Shown: in pieces, positions 17,842 through 25,200 of the stretch | Position numbering within the stretch: position 1 is the stretch's first letter | How the letters are laid out: the number at the start of each line of letters is the position of its first letter | Origin: CAYSPT01 sp964432985 | GTDB taxonomy: Bacteria; Muiribacteriota; CAYSPT01 | NCBI GenBank assembly: GCA_964432985.1 | Contig: CAYSPT010000067.1 | Location: 1-27,736 of the forward strand | DNA: 27,736 nucleotides | Reading direction: 5' to 3' | The notes under the pieces: model-generated | Told to the model about the DNA's origin: nothing | The model's database searches: none | The model's input: only the letters and a program-made list of their open reading frames with translations | Translations under genes and position numbers: made by a program

Positions 17842-18036
17842 TTAGCCCTGATCAGCTATAAATTTTCTGATGGACCTGTCATAGGTACGTTCCGCTTTGT
17901 CCGAGAAAAGGCAGGCGGGAAGTTGCTTCATACGCGCGTGGTACTGAATGCACTGGCAGCAAAATCCCTTTCTGCTGCAGGGTTCATAGGTGCAGTTGCA
18001 GAAACTCATATTTTTCTGCTTGTTGGGGCAGTCCAT
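17842..18036 (-). CDS. Small cysteine-rich protein, DUF6485-like
   Basis: The protein has 64 residues, with seven cysteines in its first 30 positions (MDCPNKQKNMSFCNCTYEPC, then SRKGFCCQCIQYH). It ends in ACLFSDKAERTYDRSIRKF. I recognise this as the DUF6485 family, whose function is unknown. The Cys pattern suggests a metal or iron-sulfur site, and there is no membrane segment. An ATG three codons upstream (18,045) is also in frame, but AAAGG is well spaced (9 bases) only for the ATG at 18,034-18,036. The gene is convergent with the diguanylate cyclase and divergent from the HAD gene, so it is a single-gene transcript with its own palindrome-containing promoter. Confidence 0.75.
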   Translation of the reverse strand: MDCPNKQKNMSFCNCTYEPCSRKGFCCQCIQYHARMKQLPACLFSDKAERTYDRSIRKFIADQG

Positions 18037-18078
18037 TGCAGTCATCCTTTCAGTGGCTCAAACTTTTCTGATGGTAGA

Positions 18079-18107
18079 AACATAACAAAACGTTTTGTCT
18101 CTGTCAA
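18079..18107 (-). promoter_or_regulatory. Promoter of the DUF6485-like gene with built-in operator
   Basis: On the minus strand TTGACA (18,107-18,102) and TATGTT (18,084-18,079) are separated by 17 bases. The spacer contains the perfect 14-bp palindrome ACAAAACGTTTTGT (18,085-18,098) directly against the -10. A repressor bound there would block RNA polymerase. Start is predicted near 18,072. Confidence 0.7.
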
Positions 18108-18117
18108 ACTCCTCTTT

Positions 18118-18144
18118 GCAGCAAGCTATTCGCTGCGTTGCTGC
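18118..18144. repeat. Inverted repeat in the divergent intergenic region
   Basis: GCAGCAA (18,118-18,124) and TTGCTGC (18,138-18,144) are exact inverted arms around a 13-base spacer. They lie between the divergent DUF6485-like and HAD promoters. It may be a second protein site or chance. Confidence 0.45.
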
Positions 18145-18188
18145 CAGGAAAGACACGTTTTCAGCGGATGCTTTGCCTGGTAGTGGTG

Positions 18189-18197
18189 TGATACAAT
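18189..18197 (+). promoter_or_regulatory. Extended -10 promoter of the HAD gene
   Basis: TGATACAAT gives an extended -10 (TG at 18,189, TACAAT at 18,192-18,197). No clear -35 is present. Transcription would begin about 25 bases before the TTG start. Confidence 0.4.
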
Positions 18198-18228
18198 ACA
18201 ATCTGGTCGTAGAAAGAAGGTTATCCGG

Positions 18229-19071
18229 TTGACAGAAACGTTGACCGACAGCTCCTTGAGCGGCAGGCATTTGAAACTTGTTTTCGTGGATCTCGATGGC
18301 ACCATCATTGCTCCGGACGGATTTCCCTTTCCCGGTGTTTCAGAGGCCCTGGCCGATCTTCGCGAAACCGGGATCATAATAATCCTGGCCACCGGCAGAA
18401 TGCTGTGTTCGGCACTCAACTATGTTTCTTCTCTTAATCTTTCTTCTCCGGTCATTGCTTATAACGGTGCAGTGATTGCGGAGCGCGACTCGGGTAAATG
18501 GCTCGTTCACCATCCGCTGGCTGCGGACCTGGCGGCGGAAGTCATCAGGGCAGCAGAAGCCATGAACACGCTTATCATGTGTTTCATCGATGACACACTG
18601 ATGGTGAACAGATATGATAAAGAAGTCACATTGTATGAGCAACGATCTAGCGTTACTGCCCGGGTGCTTCCATCCCTGGCCGAAGAGATAACCGCACCAC
18701 CCTCCAAGCTGCTGATCATTGAGAGTTCGAGAGGAAAACTGGATAATCTGGAAATGAGACTGGACAGGTGTTTTGGCTCCCGGCTCCATATGGCGAGATC
18801 GAGGGATCATTATCTTGAAGTCCTGGCTGAAGGAGTCAATAAAGGCAGTGCCGGCCGGTGGGTATGCGATTATCTCGGCGTAGATTTCGGAGAAACCTGT
18901 GCGTTTGGAGATAATATGAATGACTTCGAATTGCTCAGAGATTCCGGAATTGGAGTGGCGGTGCAGGGAGCTCCCGAGCGTCTGCTCGAGGTTGCCGGTA
19001 TAATAGCTTCATCACCCCGACAGGGGGGAATGGCGAGAGCTCTGCGAAGGATGACCTCATTGCATCTTTGA
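18229..19071 (+). CDS. Cof-type HAD-IIB family phosphatase
   Basis: This 280-residue cytosolic hydrolase has HAD motif I D21-L-D23-GT, motif II in LATGR, and motif IV GDNMND (227-232) followed by GIGVAVQGAP. A C2-type cap lies between. The layout matches Cof/YidA-like phosphatases acting on sugar phosphates or flavin-type substrates; the substrate cannot be read from sequence. The start is TTG, supported by AAGAAGG 8 bases upstream. It precedes whiA by 30 bp and is probably in the same transcript. Confidence 0.88.
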   Translation: MTETLTDSSLSGRHLKLVFVDLDGTIIAPDGFPFPGVSEALADLRETGIIIILATGRMLCSALNYVSSLNLSSPVIAYNGAVIAERDSGKWLVHHPLAADLAAEVIRAAEAMNTLIMCFIDDTLMVNRYDKEVTLYEQRSSVTARVLPSLAEEITAPPSKLLIIESSRGKLDNLEMRLDRCFGSRLHMARSRDHYLEVLAEGVNKGSAGRWVCDYLGVDFGETCAFGDNMNDFELLRDSGIGVAVQGAPERLLEVAGIIASSPRQGGMARALRRMTSLHL

Positions 19072-19101
19072 AGCATATTTGATCGGAAAGAGGATTGGAC
19101 C

Positions 19102-20055
19102 GTGTCCTTTTCATCGGATATCAAACGGGAGTTGTGCCGGCTTATTTCGCCACGTGAATGCTGCCTGGTGGCCGAACTGGCTGCTCTGGTCAGGAGTTGC
19201 GGTCTTATCGTGGTGGAAGGGGGCCGGGACAGGTGTCTGCGGCTTACTACCACCCGGTCTGCAATCGCGGGTAAAGCTTTTAAAATGATGCGGCAGTTGT
19301 CGAACGTTACCGGGACGATAATCATGCGTAAAACACGAAAACCGGGACCGCGAACTGATTATCTGGTTGAGTGGTCGCTGAGAGGCGGTAATCTCAACGC
19401 TATTCTGGGCCCGCTAGGCTACCTGGACGAGGAACATATAAACGTTGGTCCCATTCCCAAAACAATGATTTCCGGCCGGTGCTGCAGATATGTGGCCTAT
19501 AGAGGATTTTTCCTGGGGGGGGGATATATTGAAGATCCCCATCAGGCCTATCATCTGGGTCTGCGTTTTTCGTACCGCTCGGAGGCAGCAATGGTTCTAA
19601 GATTGCTTAAACGGGACAATCTTCCGGCTCAACTCCGGGAACGGGACAAGGGATATGAAATATATATTAAAAGTGGGGATGCCATCGGTACGTTCCTGGC
19701 TATGATACAGGCTGTACGTTCCCTGCTCCTTTTTGAAGAGATCAGAGTGGAGAAAAGTCTGAGAAACAGGGTTAACAGGCTGGTCAACTGTGAAACTGCC
19801 AATCTGGACCGCACGGTGAAATCGTCTATCAAACAGCTGCGCGACATTAATTACATCGACCGGGTTTACGGGCTCGATACACTGCCCGAAGGACTTCAGA
19901 AGGTGGCCCGCTTGAGACGGGAATACCCGTTTGCCTCCCTCAAACAGCTGACCGAATTGATGGATGATCCGGTCAGCCGGTCATGTGTCAATCACCGGTT
20001 GAGAAAGCTCCGTTCTTTGGCTTCTAACGGACTTGACGTCAGGTCAAACACATAG
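19102..20055 (+). CDS. whiA: WhiA-type DNA-binding regulator
   Basis: The 317-residue protein starts with SFSSDIKRELCRL as in WhiA. It has two LAGLIDADG-like halves, the second marked by FFLGGGYIEDPHQAYHLGLRF (first G near residue 138). The conserved NCETANLDRTVKSSIKQLRDI stretch is followed by a C-terminal helix-turn-helix (~235-310; LKQLTELMDDPVSRSCVNHRLRKL). WhiA controls sporulation in actinomycetes and affects division and growth in Firmicutes. GTG at 19,102 has AAAGAGGA 7 bases upstream. The usual partners YvcK and RapZ are not in the window, but an HPr gene lies 1.9 kb downstream, as in whiA-crh clusters. A promoter for the next gene starts inside its last codons. Confidence 0.92.
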   Translation: MSFSSDIKRELCRLISPRECCLVAELAALVRSCGLIVVEGGRDRCLRLTTTRSAIAGKAFKMMRQLSNVTGTIIMRKTRKPGPRTDYLVEWSLRGGNLNAILGPLGYLDEEHINVGPIPKTMISGRCCRYVAYRGFFLGGGYIEDPHQAYHLGLRFSYRSEAAMVLRLLKRDNLPAQLRERDKGYEIYIKSGDAIGTFLAMIQAVRSLLLFEEIRVEKSLRNRVNRLVNCETANLDRTVKSSIKQLRDINYIDRVYGLDTLPEGLQKVARLRREYPFASLKQLTELMDDPVSRSCVNHRLRKLRSLASNGLDVRSNT

Positions 20056-20062
20056 ATATAAT
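20033..20062 (+). promoter_or_regulatory. Promoter of the HutP-like gene
   Basis: TTGACG (20,033-20,038), inside the end of whiA, and a perfect TATAAT (20,057-20,062) are 18 bases apart. Start near 20,069 would give a leader of about 155 bases. Confidence 0.6.
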
Positions 20063-20122
20063 AAGCAGAAATTTTTTAATGTAATTGTGCTATGTACATG
20101 TAAATCATTTCTGGTATGAGTA

Positions 20123-20131
20123 TGATATAAT
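20123..20131 (+). promoter_or_regulatory. Second, extended -10 promoter of the HutP-like gene
   Basis: TGATATAAT (TG at 20,123, TATAAT at 20,126-20,131) is a perfect extended -10 with no obvious -35. It is flanked by inverted TTTCTG (20,108) and CAGAAA (20,133), which could be an operator. Confidence 0.5.
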
Positions 20132-20224
20132 GCAGAAAAATATTGTTACTGGTGGGCAATTGACCAACATTGAACCGGACATCATGACAGTACTAATTAT
20201 TTTCTGCCGGCGGTGGTGAAAGCG

Positions 20225-20686
20225 ATGGCTGTTCGCTTATCCATCCAGGTAATACTGTACACCGGAGATGAGCTTTCGGTGGGCAAAACCGCTCTGGCTC
20301 TGGCCATGGGGGCGAACGAGTATGATGATGTTCTCGTTGGTATGCTCGAGTCTAAGGGGTGCAGGGCAGTGGTAACCCGGGCCGGGGGCCGGGGGGATAA
20401 TTTAAAAGATAAAATTTTGCGCAATACGTTGAGTGCCGCGGAAAACAGCGGTGTTATAAAGGATAATCAGAAAAACCGGTTTGCCTTGTCTCAATGTGTA
20501 GAACGGGCAATACGGTCATTTGACGGTCCACTGATGGCTATTTCAGGTGCCGGCGTCAAGATTGGCGTTGTTGTGAAAGACGCCGACCTGGCGGTGGCAC
20601 TGTATGGGACAGTTGGTATTCCCGGTCTGGATGTAGATAGAGATATATCCGGGTTGGGTGTAGAGAGAAATGTCCTGATTACCTGA
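20225..20686 (+). CDS. HutP-like protein lacking the histidine ligands
   Basis: The product has 153 residues and no signal peptide or membrane segment. Its C-terminal LAVALYGTVGIPGLDVDRD...GLGVERN closely follows the end of Bacillus HutP (AVSLYGTIGAPIKGLEHE...GVGINH). The preceding SAAENSGVIKDNQKNRFALSQCVERAI follows the HutP helix region. HutP is a histidine- and Mg-dependent RNA-binding antiterminator. The metal-binding histidines of HutP (His73, His77, His138) appear as Phe, Gln and Arg here, so it cannot bind L-histidine/Mg in the known way. GTGs at 20,213 and 20,216 are alternative starts, but the ATG at 20,225 has GGTGGTG 6 bases upstream. No hut genes are nearby. Family assignment is from memory of the motif and is moderate. 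Confidence 0.6.
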   Translation: MAVRLSIQVILYTGDELSVGKTALALAMGANEYDDVLVGMLESKGCRAVVTRAGGRGDNLKDKILRNTLSAAENSGVIKDNQKNRFALSQCVERAIRSFDGPLMAISGAGVKIGVVVKDADLAVALYGTVGIPGLDVDRDISGLGVERNVLIT

Positions 20687-20716
20687 GGATTGAATGGAAA
20701 GGGTGTGCAGTTATTT

Positions 20717-21826
20717 ATGGCACAGGTAATTCTTGAAGATGTTACCAAGCGGTACGAAGGCAGCGATGTCCTGACGATCAAGGAAACTACCGTTCAGATC
20801 AAGGATAAAGAGTTCATGGTGCTGGTAGGACCTTCCGGGTGCGGAAAGTCAACCACGCTACGCATGGTGGCGGGACTGGAGGAGATTACATCCGGTACTA
20901 TTAAAATTGGAGAAACCGTGGTCAATGACCTGCCTCCCAAGGACAGAGACATAGCCATGGTCTTCCAGAACTACGCGTTGTATCCTCATATGAATGTGTA
21001 CGACAATATGGCATTTGGCCTCCGTCTGCGGAAAACTCCCAAGAAGGAAATTGACGAACGGGTCAAGGACGCAGCCGAAATATTGGGAATCGACGATCTT
21101 CTCGATCGCAAGCCCAAGCAGCTCTCCGGGGGGCAAAGACAGCGTGTGGCGCTGGGCCGGGCCATCGTGAGGCAGCCCAAGGTGTTTCTCATGGACGAAC
21201 CTCTCAGTAATCTGGATGCCAAGCTCAGGGTTCACATGAGGGCGGAGATCAGCAAGCTGCACAAGCGGCTGAAAACCACTATTGTATACGTGACCCACGA
21301 TCAGGTAGAGGCCATGACAATGGGGGACAGGATTTTGATCTACAACGAGGGTATCGTGCAACAGGTGGACACCCCTCAGGAGGTATATGATCACCCCAGA
21401 AACATGTTCGTTGCCGGTTTTATAGGCAGCCCTTCCATGAACTTCATCGATGCCATGGTCAAAGAAGAATCGGGAGAAATGTATCTGGTTGGCAGTGATT
21501 TTAAGGTCAAACTCCCCAAAGAGCGTAAGGAAGCGCTCGCATCCTATCTGGATAAGCCAGTGGTAATGGGAATCAGACCTGAAGATATCTACATGAAAAG
21601 CACGGGAAAAATAAAACCGACTGCTGATAACACCATGGAGCCGATTGTTGACGTGGTTGAGCCAATGGGAGCCGAGGTTTTCCTGTATCTCAAGATCGGT
21701 GAAAAGCTCTTTATCGCGCGCATTGAGCCCTCGGCGAGACCTGAATTCGGAAAACCGTTCCCCGTAGTGTGGGATGTGCATAAAATACATGTCTTCGATA
21801 AGGATTCACACAAGACAGTATTCTGA
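20717..21826 (+). CDS. CUT1-type sugar ABC transporter ATPase (UgpC/MsmK/MalK family)
   Basis: This 369-residue ATPase has Walker A GPSGCGKST (38-46), the Q-loop FQNYALYPHM, signature LSGGQRQR, Walker B VFLMDEPLSNLDAKLR and the switch VTHDQ. A C-terminal TOBE/regulatory domain (~240-369) includes GFIGSPSMNF and MGIRPEDI, typical of MalK-like proteins that energise sugar importers. No permease or binding-protein gene is nearby, so it may be a shared ATPase like MsmX. The ATG at 20,717 fits the family start. A TTG at 20,690 and a GTG at 20,705 are in frame upstream, and the GGAAAGGG site is 13 bases from the ATG, so the start is not firm. It follows the HutP-like gene by 30 bp. Confidence 0.93.
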   Translation: MAQVILEDVTKRYEGSDVLTIKETTVQIKDKEFMVLVGPSGCGKSTTLRMVAGLEEITSGTIKIGETVVNDLPPKDRDIAMVFQNYALYPHMNVYDNMAFGLRLRKTPKKEIDERVKDAAEILGIDDLLDRKPKQLSGGQRQRVALGRAIVRQPKVFLMDEPLSNLDAKLRVHMRAEISKLHKRLKTTIVYVTHDQVEAMTMGDRILIYNEGIVQQVDTPQEVYDHPRNMFVAGFIGSPSMNFIDAMVKEESGEMYLVGSDFKVKLPKERKEALASYLDKPVVMGIRPEDIYMKSTGKIKPTADNTMEPIVDVVEPMGAEVFLYLKIGEKLFIARIEPSARPEFGKPFPVVWDVHKIHVFDKDSHKTVF

Positions 21827-21846
21827 ACCTGAATGATTCAGGTTTT
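21826..21846 (+). terminator. Probable rho-independent terminator after the ABC ATPase
   Basis: AACCTGAA and TTCAGGTT form a perfect 8-bp stem with a TGA loop, followed by a short T-run (TTTT, then GCTGCTTT). The stem begins on the last base of the stop codon. The stem is only half GC, so termination may be partial. Confidence 0.55.
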
Positions 21847-21898
21847 GCTGCTTTATCGTATGAGCAGAGTGTTAATGAGAAACAACCAGTCAGTAAAC

Positions 21899-21966
21899 AT
21901 GAGAGCGAATGTTGGATGAGAGCGAATGTTGGATGAAAGCGAATGTTGGATGAAAGCGAATGTTGG
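21899..21966. repeat. 17-bp tandem repeat, four copies, abutting a start codon
   Basis: Units at 21,899, 21,916, 21,933 and 21,950 read atgagagcgaatgttgg or, in the last two, atgaaagcgaatgttgg. The HPr ATG (21,967) directly follows the fourth copy, in the position where a fifth unit would start. Each unit begins with ATG; because 17 is not a multiple of 3, the ATGs fall in different frames. Confidence 0.93.
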
Positions 21967-22242
21967 ATGATCGAGAAAAACGTCACGTTGGGTCTCGAAC
22001 ACGGTCTCCACGCTCGCCCGGCGGCTGAACTTGTCGGTCTGGCAAACAAGTTCAAATCAACGGTACATCTCTTTAAAGATGGCCAGAAAGCTGATGCTAA
22101 AAGCATTCTGGATTTAATGACTCTTGCCGCTGAAAAAGGAAGCAAAATTGTGCTGCGGATCGAGGGCGAGGATGAAGAGGCAGCCCGCGTTACGCTTATC
22201 GGATATCTGGAGAACCGGCTTGATACGCAAAAGGAGGGTTAG
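21967..22242 (+). CDS. ptsH: HPr phosphocarrier protein
   Basis: The protein has 91 residues with the HPr fold pattern. The PTS phosphorylation site is His15 in HGLHARPAAELV. The regulatory Ser46 is in AKSILDLMTLAAEKGS, where HPr kinase acts in Firmicutes. It passes phosphate from Enzyme I to sugar permeases and, as Ser-P, can signal carbon status. The retained His15 separates it from Crh. The start at 21,967 is chosen by family length; an in-frame ATG at 21,943 lies inside the tandem repeats. Ribosome binding is weak and made only of repeat sequence. The HEAT-repeat gene follows at once. No ptsI or hprK is in the window. Confidence 0.92.
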   Translation: MIEKNVTLGLEHGLHARPAAELVGLANKFKSTVHLFKDGQKADAKSILDLMTLAAEKGSKIVLRIEGEDEEAARVTLIGYLENRLDTQKEG

Positions 22243-22247
22243 TGGGG

Positions 22248-25200
22248 ATGATTTGTAAGAAGTGCGGGTATAAAAATGATACCGATAACGAGTTCTGCAA
22301 CCAGTGCGGAGCCAGTCTCCAGGAGGAGGCAGCGAGCGGCGGTGCGTCTGGTGAGAACATCGATTTCGATAATATCTTCGGAAAGCTCGACGAGGATGAT
22401 ATTAAAGCTGACGAGGGTGGGGACAGTGAAATAGACGACATATTCGCTGATCTGGAAACCTCGGATGAGGAAGAGGAAGATATCTTTGCCGAACTCGGAC
22501 TCGATATGGATGATGAAGACACCGGGAAAGAAGAACCAGAAGCCATAGAAGACATATTCTCTCTCGATGAACCTTCGGCAGAAGCGGAAGAACCCGTTCA
22601 GGCTACGCCTGCCCCCATCGCTACGCCTGCCCCCACTCCGGTGAAGCCTGAAACGGAACCGGAAGAAATGCTGGATATTTCCACAGGAGATTCCGAAGAA
22701 GACATTTTCCGGGAACTTGGAATGGGTGGCAAACCCTCGACACCCGCTCCACAGGCAGAGGCTGCCGTCGCAGACGATGTGTTCGATCTTGAAATCGAAG
22801 CAGAACCGGCCCCTGCACTACCTGCCACCCAGGAAGATGAGCTGGTTATCGAAACCGGTGAAGACGTTGACGGGGCAGAAATAGACGATATCTTTGCCGA
22901 CCTCGAATTCGAAGAAGAGACCTTCGAAGAAGAGACTCCCTCCGCTGCAGATGACGACATAAAAACCCAGCTGGCCGTATCGCCGATTGAAGAAGAAGAG
23001 GACATTCTGGATATAACAACGGATGAAGATGTCGATGATGATGATCTTTTCGCCGGACTGTTCGAGGACGATGAATCCGCCGATGCTGTTGAAGCTCCAC
23101 CAGCCGCATCTGATATTAGCCAGGAAGTCGTTCAGGAAGAGGACGTTGATTTTGAAGATGTGTTTGAGATTCCCGAACCAGATGAGTTGTTCGAAGGATT
23201 AATCGAGGAGGAAGAAAAGATCGCCGCGGCAGCCCCGCCGGATAAGGAACTATCGCCAGCTGAAACGGTGATGGAGGACTTTTTACCACCGAGCATTGAT
23301 ACGGAGCCAGAAGCGGTCCAGGCAGCTGCACCGGTGGCTGCACCGGTGACTGCACCGGTGGCTGCACCGGCTGAAGAATTCTCGCCGATTGAAGCGGAAG
23401 AAATGCTGGAAGATATTCTCCCCGATGATGTTTTTGAAGAATCCGCACCAGAGCCGGTGGTACAAGCGGCTGCACCTGCGCCTCCCCCTGTCCCTGCTGC
23501 TGCGGTTTTAGAGGCTCCCCCAGCAGTTGAGCCCGTAGCAGAGACGATTATGTCTTCCGAGGAAATACTCCCGGAAGAGCCGCTGGTTGAGTTGGCAGAA
23601 CCCGAATTGGAAGAGCCGCTCGAAGAGATTCCCGCCGTTGAACTGATTGAGCCAAAGGAAGATCTCCCCGTAATAGAGCGGATCAGGGGGGCTGATGAGG
23701 ATGGATTCGTTGAAGAGCAACCTGTATCCGACGAAGTCATCGATGCAGAAGAACCTGGGGGTGACCGGGTTGAAACGTTGATCACCCGTTTCAGAATGGC
23801 GGTCACCGACTCGGAAAAATATGTACTGGTCGAGAAACTCGGACAACTTGGTGATGAACGGGCGGTTAAGTATCTCATCGAGGTAATGCGAGATGCCGGT
23901 AAAGACGTCAAGGAATCAATTATCGAAGCCCTCGGCAATATACGAAGCCCGCTTGCCTGTGAACCTCTTATCCGTATCCTCATGCATGAGAAAGACGAAG
24001 ATGTGGTGTACCTGTCAGTAAAAAGTCTTGGTGAGATCGGCAGCATCGTTGCGGTCGATCCTCTCATGAAGGCTTTGTTCAATGAAAACGACAATCTCAG
24101 ATACGTTGCCGCTGAAGCACTCGGAAAGATCGGCGACGATGCTGCGGCTGAGAATCTCATCGGGCTTACCGAAGATAAATCCACCGACATGAAATACGTC
24201 TCCACTGAAGCGCTTGGCCGGATAGGTAGCCCAAAGGCTGTATCCAGTCTGGTCAATTTGCTGTCAGATATGAGCTCCGAGGTCCGCAAGATGGCGGCCT
24301 ACGCTTTGGGGCAAATCAAAGAGACCGTTGCAGCCAGGGCGGTGGTGGATGTCCTGATGGACGAAAGCGAAGATGTCAAGCGTAACGCGGTGTGGGCTCT
24401 GGGTGAAATCGCCGATCCGGTGGCGGTGGATCCTCTGCTGGAGCTTGCTCCGGTTGCCTCTGCAGATCTGAGGGAAAAAATATCCAGGGGGCTCGGAAAG
24501 ATAAAGGATGCCCGAGCGGTTCCCGTTCTCTTGCAGCTCATTGACGATGAAGAAGCACCCGTTCGATTGGCGAGTATCTGGGCCCTGGGAGAGATCGAAA
24601 GCCTCGACTCCGTACCGCATCTGCTAGACAAACTCGATGAGCAATTGGCTGATATCCGCGAGGAGACGGCTCGGTCCCTGGGTAAAATTACCGATGAACG
24701 TGCAGTGCCCAAGCTGGTAAAGTCGCTCAAGGACGTTGATGAGCGGGTCAGACAGTGTGCCACGTGGGCCCTGGGGCGTATCGGTACTGACGAAGCAAGT
24801 CAAGCGCTTATAGAAACCAGCAGTGACCCCAATGAAAAAGTGCGGGAATGTGTATGCGAAGGTCTGGGGACTATTAAGGACCCCCGAGCGATACTGCCGC
24901 TCATTCGCGCTGTTGATGACCGGGAAGATGATGTTTCGGAACGGGCCTGTTGGGCACTGGTTGAGATCGGTGAGGCTGCTGTTTCGGATCTCATCAATGC
25001 CCTTTCCTTCAAGTCGGAACGTGAAAAGCAGAAGCTTGTTCGTGTACTGGGGCAAATAGGAAACGTGCGGGCCATACTTCCGCTGCTCAAGGTTCTCAGG
25101 GAAGGACCCGAACCGGTTAAAAAAGAAACGGTAACGGCGCTGCTCAACATTGATAATAATGTCCTGGAAAAAAGCGGTCTTCCGGTGGTCTCACGCGAAG

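Noticed and set aside
17833..18183. 116-residue plus-strand open frame after the diguanylate cyclase
   Set aside because: It overlaps the DUF6485-like gene on the minus strand, which has a family signature, ribosome site and promoter.
21899..21966. CRISPR array or phage attachment repeat
   Set aside because: The 17-bp units are directly head-to-tail with no spacers, no cas genes and no integrase nearby; the same holds for the 18-bp and 71-bp repeats.
23132..24289. 385-residue minus-strand open frame, Ser-rich
   Set aside because: It is the antisense of the acidic, low-complexity linker and first HEAT repeats; Glu/Asp codons read backwards give Ser-rich frames.
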